From NCBI RefSeq assembly GCF_022605165.1, contig NC_063068.1, forward strand, positions 4,898,001 to 4,962,000: a stretch of 64,000 nucleotides of DNA, given 5' to 3'. The notes beneath the pieces were generated by a model. That model saw only the letters and a list, made by a program, of their open reading frames with translations. It did no database searches and had not been told where the DNA came from. Of the stretch, positions 35,172 through 44,610 are shown one piece after another. Each line of letters opens with the position of its first letter. Position 1 is the first letter of the stretch. Source of the stretch: Purpureocillium takamizusanense (Eukaryota > Ascomycota > Sordariomycetes > Hypocreales > Ophiocordycipitaceae). A program made the translations under genes and the position numbers.

Positions 35172-35530
35172 CGTCGTCGACACGTTACAAGCATGCATCG
35201 GTGCGGCGTTTTGGAATGGGAAAAGAGGCTCCTCTATTTAGTGCATGGCCCCGCGGCGTTCTGGGCCCATCTAATTATCATACATGGTGTTTACAAAGAC
35301 GTACATGGCAGCCATGACATCTTGGTGAAGCTTACATTGTCCCGTGCCGCCTCGCCGTAGACAAGGCTGTTTGAGCGAGGGCGTCAACGACATGACAAGA
35401 TAGCGGGGGTATTGTTTTTGAGGTGTCGTAGCGCTGAACACACACTGGTGGTGGTATGCTGTTGAGATCTGTTGGTACATGGGTTCGTAAAAGGTCGTGA
35501 GGCGCGGCGCTCGAATGATCTGAGGGACAA
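35172..35530. other. Short intergenic region between convergent utp20 and zim17
   Basis: 359 bp of 3' flanking sequence. No other feature seen; the frames running through it on the minus strand are extensions of shadow frames of zim17. Confidence 0.6.
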
Positions 35531-36133
35531 TCAGGCCGAGCCGCCCGGCTTGACAGCCTGTACGTCGTCGTCGGGCCAGAACTCGATGTCGCCGTCCTCG
35601 CCAAGGCTGCCCCTCTTGACGAGGTTGCCCTTCTCGCGCATGAGGTCTTCGACCGTGATGGAGCGGTCGCCAAAGATGCCGAGGTGGTCGCTGATGACGT
35701 GCCTGTTGCGGCAGCTGGGACAGGTGATGAGGACGGAGCCGCCATGGTAGCCCTGCTTGGAGACGTTGTGGTGGGAGCGGTGGCCGCAGGGCACGCAGGT
35801 GAAGGAGAGCTGGTAGTAGGCCTGGTTCTGGCCGGCCCGGGAGGACGACGACGGCACGTCGGGGCGCTCGCCCTCGGAGGCGGGGGCGTCGGCACCAGAG
35901 GGAGCGGTCGCGGCGTGGGAGTCTGGGCTGACGCGCCGCGGGGGCGGGCGGGGGATGGAGTGCGCAGCGCGGAGGGGCGTCGTGGAGAAGAGGCTTCGCG
36001 GGACGGCGGTGGCGATGGCAGCGGCGGGCCGCGCGACGCGGTGGACGGATGATGAGGACGATGACGAGAAGAGTCGCAGCGGCGGGAGTAGGCGTGCGGA
36101 CTTTCGCAAGAGCGGCAGCGACTTGGTTGCCAT
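35531..36133 (-). CDS. zim17: Mitochondrial DNL-type zinc-finger protein Zim17 (Hep1/Tim15)
   Basis: A single exon of 200 residues from the ATG at 36133 (MATKSLPLLRKSARLLPPLR). The frame is open upstream to 36280, but the chosen start gives a proper basic, serine-rich mitochondrial presequence. The DNL domain has CVPC (Cys 113 and 116) and CPSC (Cys 138 and 141) around SKQGYHGGSVLI, followed by the signature RNRHVISDHLGIF. These four cysteines bind zinc. The family acts in the matrix as an escort that keeps mitochondrial Hsp70 soluble and supports protein import and iron-sulfur cluster assembly. The segment between presequence and domain is Ser/Pro/Ala-rich and probably disordered. Confidence 0.93.
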   Translation of the reverse strand: MATKSLPLLRKSARLLPPLRLFSSSSSSSVHRVARPAAAIATAVPRSLFSTTPLRAAHSIPRPPPRRVSPDSHAATAPSGADAPASEGERPDVPSSSSRAGQNQAYYQLSFTCVPCGHRSHHNVSKQGYHGGSVLITCPSCRNRHVISDHLGIFGDRSITVEDLMREKGNLVKRGSLGEDGDIEFWPDDDVQAVKPGGSA

Positions 36134-37264
36134 GGCGGGGGCGGAGGTGTTGTCGCGATCTGGAAAGCTTCGTCGGCGGCAATCGTGAGGTGTTGACGAT
36201 GGAGGATACTCAGGTTGCTGGTCGAAATTTTGGGGGGCATATTGGCCGAGCTTCCAGAAGCTGCTGCGGCGGCGCGTCATTGGCGGCCTTGGCGCTCGCG
36301 CATATCATGAGAGGGCTGCTGTGGGCCCGTTCGGTCCCTGCCTGCATAAGCTGGCCATCGCTCCAGAATGCCCAACGGCAGTTGTAGTCACGCAGCCGCA
36401 TTGATAAGCCGAGAGGAGAAGGCAATCCACAACAGCCTGACGTCGATTGCTCGATTGCTTCAGCGTCAGGAGAAGATCATCATCTCGACGTCAGATGCAA
36501 ATTAGATGTTGCTTTTCCTGACCCGATGCGGGTCTCCCGTCCTTGGGCGAGCAAGTAAAGGTACTTCGTACGGTATAGATGTACTTGCGTTCAGGGTAGC
36601 AAGGTGGAAGGCGCGCGGGACTCGGGGGGCTGGGCCGGCGGAGCGCTCCTGCCCGTGTAAGTCGCAATACCCACGTGCACACTTGTTGAGGAAGGAACAT
36701 CTCCAACAATCGAACGACCCCGTTCAAGCTTTCTCTGGCGCTGCGAGAAGGCGCAACACAAGGCCTCCCGCATGGGAAGGGGCAGCGCTGATTGCGGTGA
36801 GACAGACACCGGTGTGCTGTGCTGCTCCCGCTGCCGCCTTTCTTGATTGCCCATGTCACGCCCAAGTCGGGTGTGAATAAGTAGGTACCCGTGCGCTGCG
36901 CAGTCGCAACTTGTGCCTGCCGTCAGGCCAGCAGACAGGCTATTTGCGTGATTCAGAAGGGGATGGGACAGTTGCGACACCTCATGTCCTCGGCTCAAGG
37001 CACCCCTGCTGGCAACCTCGATGCAGGTCTCGTCACTCATCCGGGCGAAGGTGCCAAACTCACCCATATATCATCCTCGCCTACGGTGTTGACTTTCCGC
37101 CGCTCGCTGTTTAGACCTCCTTCTCTCCCAGCCCGCACCTCTCGAGACCTGACCGTGAGTCTCGCCAACTAAGTTAGTACAGTAGTTACTCACGTTGTGA
37201 CTTTAGTCCGCGAGTGCACTCAGCCAGGCCTGCCTCGCCCACATCGACCCTCTGCAGCGTCAGA
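36134..37264. other. Divergent intergenic region between zim17 and the CAP-protein gene
   Basis: 1.1 kb holding both promoters. A GTAGGTACC word occurs near 36881, and a TATA-like CATATATC stretch at 37067-37074 lies roughly 195 bp before the CAP-protein ATG. The open frames here give no recognisable protein. Confidence 0.5.
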
Positions 37265-37951
37265 ATGTACCGACTCGCTTGTTTCGTCTCCTTGGTCCTT
37301 TTCGTGGGCTTGTCGGTCGCTGCGACGCCCAACGAAGACCTCAACAACGCCCTTGCCACGGTTAATCAGGCCCGCCAAGCTAAGGGTGTACGGCCGCTGC
37401 AGTGGGATCCCGACCTGGCCGGCTACGCCCAGACTTGGGCAAACTTCATGGCCAGTGACTCGGTCGCGTTCTCCCACGCCCCCAGCCAATATCGCCAGAA
37501 CCAAGGCGAGAATATCTACGATCGAGAGTCCGGTCAGGGCGACTTTGAATACGACAACCCGGTTTTGACGGCCATGCGCTCCTGGCTGAGTCAGGCTCCG
37601 CTGTACGACGACAAGCCCGTCACAGGGCACGAAAAATGGCTGCACTGGTGTAAGTCACCTCGCCGCGTTCCGAGGACTGCTGAGGGCTTCATAGGGAACT
37701 GACGCGAAGACAAATGCGTGTAGCGCAGTGCATGTGGTCCAACACGACGCATATCGGCTGCGCTCGCGCCTACAGCATCTCGACGGCCTACAAGGTGTAT
37801 GACGTCTGCCGCTTCTACCCTCAGGGTAACATGTTAGTGACGCTCCACCAGCGGTTCGACAGTCGTGATTAAGCTGACGTTGGGCCACAGTGTTGGAGAG
37901 AAGCCATTTGAACGCAAGCAAACGCTCCACAGAAATGGCACCGGCCATTGA
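37265..37951 (+). CDS. Secreted CAP-superfamily (PR-1/SCP-like) protein
   Basis: Three exons, 37265-37649, 37724-37832 and 37891-37951, with 74 and 58 bp introns; 184 residues. A clear signal peptide (MYRLACFVSLVLFVGLSVAA) leads into the CAP domain, with LNNALATVNQARQAKGV and LQWDPDLAGYAQTWA. It continues with FSHAPSQYRQNQGENIY and, across the first intron, HWSQCMWSNTTHIGCARA, then YDVCRFYPQGN, the CAP2 box. The His and Glu of the CAP cavity (FSHA, GENI) are present. Such proteins are secreted and in fungi have been linked to sterol or fatty-acid binding and to host contact. No substrate can be read from sequence. The last exon encodes only about 20 residues (VGEKPFERKQTLH...), so the C-terminus is the least certain part. 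Confidence 0.85.
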
Positions 37952-38781
37952 CGCTGGCATTAGAGCAGGTCCCTCGGTGCCGAGTTTGGTGGACTGCGAT
38001 GGCCATGCCTGGAAATGGGCTCAATGGAGGCGTATTTGCTTCGTGGCCGCCGGACTGAACGATTTCGGCGGCCGACTGATAAACTTTGGTGCGAAGGAAT
38101 TATAGCAGTGGAGCGAGAACGAACCCTTCTGCCCACCGATTGAAGTGCCGACGTGTGATCACGGCAGGTGACATTTCGTACATGCTCATGGGACTGTGAG
38201 TAGAGTAACAGTCGCGATGGACAGGCCGAGTCTACGCAGACGTCACGGTAGGTTGTCTATCTTGGCACGGCTTTTATATACTTTTGCAACCAGCTTATAG
38301 CCCACAACAATGCTGTAATAAGGCTACTAGAGGGCTGTGAGTGGAGGTCCCCTTTGGCCGCCGTCACATCCAAATTTACGGACAAGCAAAGTGAGTGGAC
38401 TCGTTCTCGTTGAACGCTCACAAATAAGTTAGTTATGGGCGCGGGGTAAAAAAAGCCAATGGCGGGGTTGCTCGCCGCCGGATGGAGCTTGAAATTGGCG
38501 GCGGGACATTTTCTTCTTATCGCCCTCCCTCCACCACCACCAGCAGCTCCATCCAGCAGCACCACTTGGAGGCACACGGCACCCACACGCCCGCCCGCAC
38601 CCAGTCGGCGAATAGTAGTTTACTGTGGCTGATGCAAGCAGCTTGAATCAAAAAATCGAAACCCTTTTTTTCTCTCCCTCCCAGCGTCGTCCGTCCCCCT
38701 CCATCCCGACTTCGCTTCGCAGCTCACCCACCCACCCACCCCGCTCTCCCGTGGCCGACAGAGTCGCAGCCGCCGCCCACC
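37952..38781. other. Intergenic region between the CAP-protein gene and ade17
   Basis: 830 bp. A CCAAT box is at 38456-38460, about 320 bp before the ade17 ATG. C-rich and T-rich stretches at 38520-38760 are typical of a transcription-start region. No gene seen. Confidence 0.55.
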
Positions 38782-40783
38782 ATGTCCGAGGCTCAAAAGA
38801 TTGCCATCGTCTCCGTCTACGACAAGACGGGGCTTTTGGACCTGGCTAAGGGCCTCGTCCAGCAGAATGTCCGCATCCTGGCCTCTGGCGGCACCGCTCG
38901 CATGATTCGCGAGTCGGGCTTCCCCGTCGAGTACGTTGACAAACACCCTTCCCCCCCCCCTTTCCTCAACTCAGCCAAGATGAGGACGAGGAAGCAGACG
39001 ATGGCATGGAGAGGCAATGGCCGGCATTGAAGCTCGAGAAAAAAAAAAATACCGCGGCTGACCTGCTTGATCCTCCAGGGACGTCAGCGCCATCACCAAG
39101 GCGCCCGAGATGCTCGCCGGCCGCGTCAAGACGCTGCACCCCGCTGTCCACGCCGGCATCCTTGCCCGAAACCTCGAGTCGGACGAGAAGGACCTGGCCG
39201 ACCAGAACATCAACAAGGTCGACTACGTCATCTGCAACCTGTACCCCTTCAAGGATACGGTCGCCAAGATCAACGTCAGCATACCCGAGGCCGTCGAGGA
39301 GATTGACATTGGCGGCGTCACCCTCATCCGCGCCGCTGCCAAGAACCATAAGCGCGTCACCATCCTCAGCGATCCCAGCGACTACGCCGGCTTCCTCAAG
39401 GAGCTCGAGCAGGGCGAGATCACCGAGACGAGCCGCAATCGCTATGCCCTCAAGGCCTTTGAGCACACGGCCGACTACGACGCTGCCATCTCCGATTTCT
39501 TCCGCAAGGAATATGCCGGCGCCGGCGATCAGTACATGGCCCTCCGCTATGGTGCCAACCCCCACCAGAAGCCCGCCGCTGCCTTCACTGCCGAGGGCAA
39601 GCTGCCCTTTACCGTCCTCGGCGGCTCCCCCGGTTACATCAACCTCCTCGACGCCCTCAACGCCTGGCCCCTCGTCCGCGAGCTCAAGAAGGCCCTGGGC
39701 CTCCCCGCCGCTGCCAGTTTCAAGCACGTCTCCCCGGCCGGTGCCGCCATCGGCCTGCCTCTTACCGCCGAGGAGCGCAAGGTCTACTTCGTCAACGATA
39801 TTGAGGGCATCGAGACGTCGGCCCTGGCCCAAGCCTACGCCCGTGCCCGTGGCGCCGACCGCATGAGCAGCTTCGGCGACGTCATCGCCCTCAGCGACGT
39901 CGTTGACGTGCCCACCGCCAGCATCATATCCAAGGAGGTCTCGGATGGCGTCATTGCCCCTGGATACGAGCCCGCCGCTCTCGAAATGCTCAAGAAGAAG
40001 AAGGGCGGCAAGTACCTGGTGCTTCAGATGGACCCCGAGTACGATCCTGCGCCCACCGAGACGCGCACCGTCTACGGCGTCAACCTGCAGCAGCACCGCA
40101 ACGACGTCGAGATCTCCCCCAAGTCGTTCAACACCATCATCACCCCCAAGGACGCCGGCGCCCTGCCCGAGAGCGCCGCTCGCGACCTGACCGTCGCCAC
40201 CATCACGCTCAAGTACACACAGAGCAACTCGGTGTGCTACGCCGTCAACGGCCAGGTTGTCGGGCTCGGCGCCGGCCAACAGTCCCGCATCCACTGCACC
40301 CGCCTCGCCGGCGACAAGGCCGACAACTGGTGGATGCGCTTCCACGAGCGCGTCCTCGGCATCAAGTGGAAGAAGGGCACAAAGCGCCCCGACAAGAGCA
40401 ACGCCATCGATCTGCTCGTCAGCGGCCAGCTGCCCAAGGACGGCCCCGAGCGTGAGGCCTTTGACGCCGTCTTCGAGGAGGTGCCGGTCGCCTTCACCGA
40501 GGAGGAGCGTGAGGCCTGGATGAAGCAGCTCAAGAATGTCTGCGTGTCCAGTGATGCTTTTGTAAGCCTAACCAGTGGTGGCCCCCTCAGCATTGACCTG
40601 GACCTCCCGCTGACAAGCAGTCTACAGTTCCCGTTCATCGACAACGTCTTCCGCGTCGGCCGCTCAGGCGTCAAGTACATTGCTGCGCCAGGCGGCAGCC
40701 AAAACGACGGCGCCGTGTTCGAGACGGCCGAGAAGTTGGGCATTACCTTTGTGCAGCAGAACATCCGCCTCTTCCACCACTAG
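38782..40783 (+). CDS. ade17: Bifunctional AICAR transformylase / IMP cyclohydrolase
   Basis: Three exons, 38782-38930, 39079-40561 and 40628-40783; 595 residues, as in yeast Ade16 and Ade17. The N-terminal MGS-like cyclohydrolase domain shows [28 protein letters not shown] and [15 protein letters not shown]. The larger transformylase domain shows [25 protein letters not shown] and [10 protein letters not shown], with the C-terminal [24 protein letters not shown]. It catalyses the last two steps of de novo purine synthesis: formyl transfer from 10-formyl-THF to AICAR, then ring closure to IMP. The second intron (66 bp) is a multiple of three with no stop. Removal restores SSDAF-FPFID; retention would add 22 residues. 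The first intron is 148 bp. Confidence 0.96.
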
Positions 40784-41659
40784 GGCAGCAGCGCAGCCGT
40801 CAGCCAATGTGAGAGCTGTGGGAGTTGATATGCAATGTGGACATGGATGGGAGGGACATGGATGGGACAAAGAAAAGCAGGGATTTCAATGATTTGGTTT
40901 GGGGGTGTTCAATAATTTACGCGAGCCCATCTCCTTTTTTTTTTGGCTGCGTGCAGCTGTGGAGAGACCTTGAGAGGGACTTGGAGGCGTAGTATTCGAT
41001 ATAGAAGTCGAACGCGTCATGACGAATTTCCTTGATTGCATTTGCTTGCATGAGAGCTGTGAAAGGGATCCGGGATCGTGGACTCTGCTGCCAGTGAAAG
41101 GGAGTGCCAACTTGCGCAGCCACCAGCCTGTTTGATGTTTGACTGGCAGATTGCGACTAAGCCCAAAATAGGAGTATATGCAACTGTTCTGGTGCACCCC
41201 GCTTATTCAGACAGCTGCGGCACGGCAAGTGCCGATTTTTTTTCTGGCCAGCGACGCGCGACTGAGAAAAAGGACGGACGGCAGGCATTGTCTGAGTCGC
41301 GACTACAGCGCCTGCCATTCATTCACCTCGCTCGTCTCTCTGCCTCGCCTCTCAAGCCCTCCTTCAGCCGCCATCACACATCCACAACGACCTGCATCTA
41401 GTCATCGACCCCCGAAGCAGCGCACTGCCGCACCGTTGCGCGCACCGACCAGGGGCACCGACTGGGCCCGCATCGTCCGCGCGTACAATTGGGCAGGCCA
41501 GCCGCTCCCGCCAACGACGAGCTCCCTTGCGCGCGTGTCAGGTCCAGGCCTCACTCGTCCTCCCCCCCCGGGCGCCTCTCCCTCCCTCGTCCCGCAGCGC
41601 CCGTCAAGATCCTCCTCGTCCGTCCTTGTCAGAGAGACATGCAGTGACGGCCGGCCACG
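40784..41659. other. Intergenic region between ade17 and sfh1
   Basis: 876 bp containing the ade17 3' flank and the sfh1 promoter and leader; pyrimidine-rich from about 41320 to 41640. No other gene seen. Confidence 0.55.
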
Positions 41660-43560
41660 ATGGAGCGATCAAAACCTCAGGCCTTTCAGTCGACGTACGC
41701 GCCGCGGCTGCGCGCCTACAACAACTCCCTCCTGACGCCAGTGCTGCCGAGTGCGCCGTCGGGCCCCATCTCGAGGACCACCAAGCGCGGCACCACCATC
41801 ATCAACTACGCCGAGGATGGCTACGACGACCTCGAGGACGATAGCGACGACCCTCGACGCCGGCCAACGGGCCTGCGCAGCCTGCGCAAGGAGGACTCGG
41901 CCGCGCGCGAGTCCTTGCTCGACCGCGCCGGCAAGGAGACCAAGGAGCCCGTCGACGTCCAGGGCATCTGGCGGGACTGGATGGGCAAGCACCGCTTCGT
42001 CAAGAGTGACCAGCAAAACGCCGCCCAGGCTAGCCTGCCGCTGACCCTCATCCCCATCCGTATCGACCTCGACGTCCCCCAGTTCATCCCCGCCGCGCCC
42101 TTCCCCCCGCCGAACCCAAACGCCGTCGACATGTCCATGCCGCAGTACCGCCAGGGCGAGCTGACGGTCCCCTACAAGCTGCGCGACATCTTCTGCTGGA
42201 ACCTGCACGAGACCCTCATCACCACGGATCAGTTTGCTCAGACTCTAGCCCAGGACCTCGACCTGCCCAACCGCGCCGGCGCCGTTGCCGAGATCTCTCG
42301 GCAGATCCGCACTCAGCTCGAGGAGTACGCCGGCGTCGCCTTGCACCCTCTGTTCCACACGGAACAGCAAGCCCCTGCGCCGCCTCCGCCCGCGCAAGCG
42401 CAGACTGGCGCCGCAGCTACGCCCGCCGCCGCCGCCACCGCCCCGACCAACGGCATCACAGTGAGCACGCCGAGGGCCAGCGCCGTGCTCAAGTCGAGGG
42501 AAGACTCGCCCATGTCTCTGGCCAGGGGCCTGTCGAGGCCCGATACGCCGGCGCAGACCGGAGGACCGGCAACGCCGACTTCTGCACCGAACGTTACGGC
42601 TGAGGCTACCCCGATCCTACCCGATTCCGACAACTACAACCCCGATGACACGTATCGTTGCATCGTCAACCTCAACCTAAACCTGGCATCCATGCTCTAC
42701 ACGGACAAGTTCGAGTGGTCTCTCCTCCACCCCCCTGGCACGGCCGAAGCGTTTGCCAAGGTGACGTGCGCCGACTTGGGGCTCACTGGCGAATGGATCC
42801 CGGCCATGACCCATGCCATCTACGAGGCCGTCCTACGCCTCAAGAAGGAGGCCTGCGAGGCCGGCGGTCTGGTTGGCGGCTGGGGCGGCGCGCAGCAGGA
42901 TCTGCCCAACGACTCTGCCAATGGCGCTGAGTCTGGCTGGAGATACGACCCCGATCACCTCGCTGACGACTGGGAGCCTAAGGTTGAGATCCTCAGCAAG
43001 GAGGAGATGGAGAAGCGCGAGGGCGACCGCGAGCGCCAGGTTCGTCGTCTGCGCCGCGAGACAGCACGCTTCAGCTCCACAGCCGGCATGCTCGGCGGCA
43101 CGCCCTTTGGCGCGCCCGCCATCGACTTCGAAGAGGAGCGCATGGGCCGGGGCGAGCGCTCCAAGAAGAAGCGCCGCTTCCGCAGCCTCAGCCCCCTCGG
43201 TCGCGGAGGCACGCCTGGCGGTCGCGGCACGCCAGACGTCGGCGGCTACGGCGGCGGCGGCGCCCTGACCGACGCCGAGAGGACGTCGTGGCGATGCTCG
43301 CACTGCCGCATCTGGGGGACCAGTGTCTGGGCCGTCCGTGACGGTCCCTCCGGCTCCAAGGTCAGTTTTCTTCTTTCCCCGTCTCCGGACCCCATGAGAC
43401 TTTTGCGCTTTCTCCCCTGCGCTGCCTCCCCCGCGTGCACACGACTAACAAGCGCCCTCGACAGACCCTTTGCGCCAACTGCGGCTACCTCTACGAGCGC
43501 GACCGCAGGCTCCCCAGGCAGACCAAGAATCTGCACCTGGCAGACATCCGGGCTGCTTAA
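41660..43560 (+). CDS. sfh1: SNF5-domain chromatin remodelling subunit (Sfh1-like) with C-terminal GATA-type zinc finger
   Basis: Two exons, 41660-43360 and 43465-43560, with a 104 bp intron (branch site CTAAC); 598 residues. The N-terminus (QSTYAPRLRAYNNSLL, then TTIINYAEDGYDD) resembles Sfh1 more than Snf5. The SNF5 domain has its two repeats at about residues 170-235 (VPYKLRDIFCWNLHETLITT) and 328-395 (DTYRCIVNLNLNLASMLYTD). A Pro/Ala-rich insertion lies between them. After a basic region (KKKRRFRSLSPLG) and a Gly-rich linker comes a zinc finger with Cys 546, 549, 570 and 573 (CX2CX20CX2C), where the intron splits the two cysteine pairs. SNF5-type subunits anchor SWI/SNF or RSC remodelers on the nucleosome acidic patch. 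The finger may add DNA contact, but this is inference. Confidence 0.9.
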
Positions 43561-44610
43561 TGAAAACTTTCTTGGTCGGAGGAAACGGTCAAAAAATTGC
43601 AAAAAAGGAAGCAAACAAGGAAGCACGGGCGTGTCTTCCTGCAACTGGGGAGATGAGCGGCACGACACCCGGTGAGCGCTTCATGTGACCCTCCCACTAC
43701 TCCTCCAGTAAGGAGCACGGGGACGGGAGAGCCGGTCAAAGGCAGAGAGAGGGTTTGTGTATGTGTGTGAGAGACGGAAAGAAGGGTCGAGGGGGCGTAG
43801 GCGGATTTGTTCGGGCGAATTTCGGCGTCTCAGGATGGAGGGCATGTCATGTCATGGTTCGATTTCTTTCGTTGATGTCCTTTCTTCCCCTGCTTTTGTC
43901 TTTTTTTTCTTCCTTTTTCGTTTTCATTTTCTCCCTCCCCCCTTTTTGTAGTTGTGCTTCCTCGCCTGCATGCACTGCCGTGCACTTTTTGCCGAGTTGC
44001 ACAATGTCTGTAAAATAGCACCCCGGAAGGGTTCGGCAAGGGAAAGGGGAAAGGGAAAGGTGTGTGTGTGTGTGTGTGTGTGGTAGGGAGGAGTGGCGGC
44101 ATGGGTTAGTTCGGTAGGCCGGATGGAGTCCTATAAAGTAGACGGTCTGGTTGGTGAAGCAAACAAAAAGTATCGTCGTAAACATGCGGCGCGACTTTCT
44201 TTCTCTGCTGGCAGTCATGACGGACAGCTCGAAGCGACCAGGAAGCGGACTTGGCATTAGAAAAAGGTAACAGTGCTGTGAAGAGGGAACACTTGTGTTG
44301 CTCAATGGTGATGATGGGGGCGGGGGGGGGGGCTAGCAGACTTCATGTCGCCGCCGCCGCCTGACCTGGTCTGATCTCCGAAGCACACCACACGGGCAAC
44401 ATCGCTAGCGACTGTCCAAACGCACCGCCGTTCAATCTACATCTATCAGGAATGGGTATATTTACTGACCAGCCTGTCCGGCATGCCGTGTCCAAACGCC
44501 GTCGCGGCCATGCACACACGCCGCCGCCGCCACCACCATCACCACCACCACCACCATCACAACACCGACAACCGTGCCTGGGCCTCTCCAACGCTGTGCG
44601 TACCAGTCCC
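43561..44610. other. Intergenic region between convergent sfh1 and regulator A
   Basis: 1.05 kb of 3' flanks. It contains a long T-rich pyrimidine tract at about 43885-43950, a (TG)11 repeat at 44061-44082, and CAC/CCA triplet repeats around 44530-44565. No gene seen. Confidence 0.6.
44061..44082. repeat. (TG)11 dinucleotide repeat
   Basis: Eleven perfect TG units in a convergent intergenic region, preceded by a GGAAA-type purine run. Confidence 0.9.

Noticed and set aside
38966..40345. 459-codon antisense frame over ade17
   Set aside because: Gly/Val/Leu/Asp-rich mirror translation caused by strong third-position GC bias of ade17; not an independent gene.
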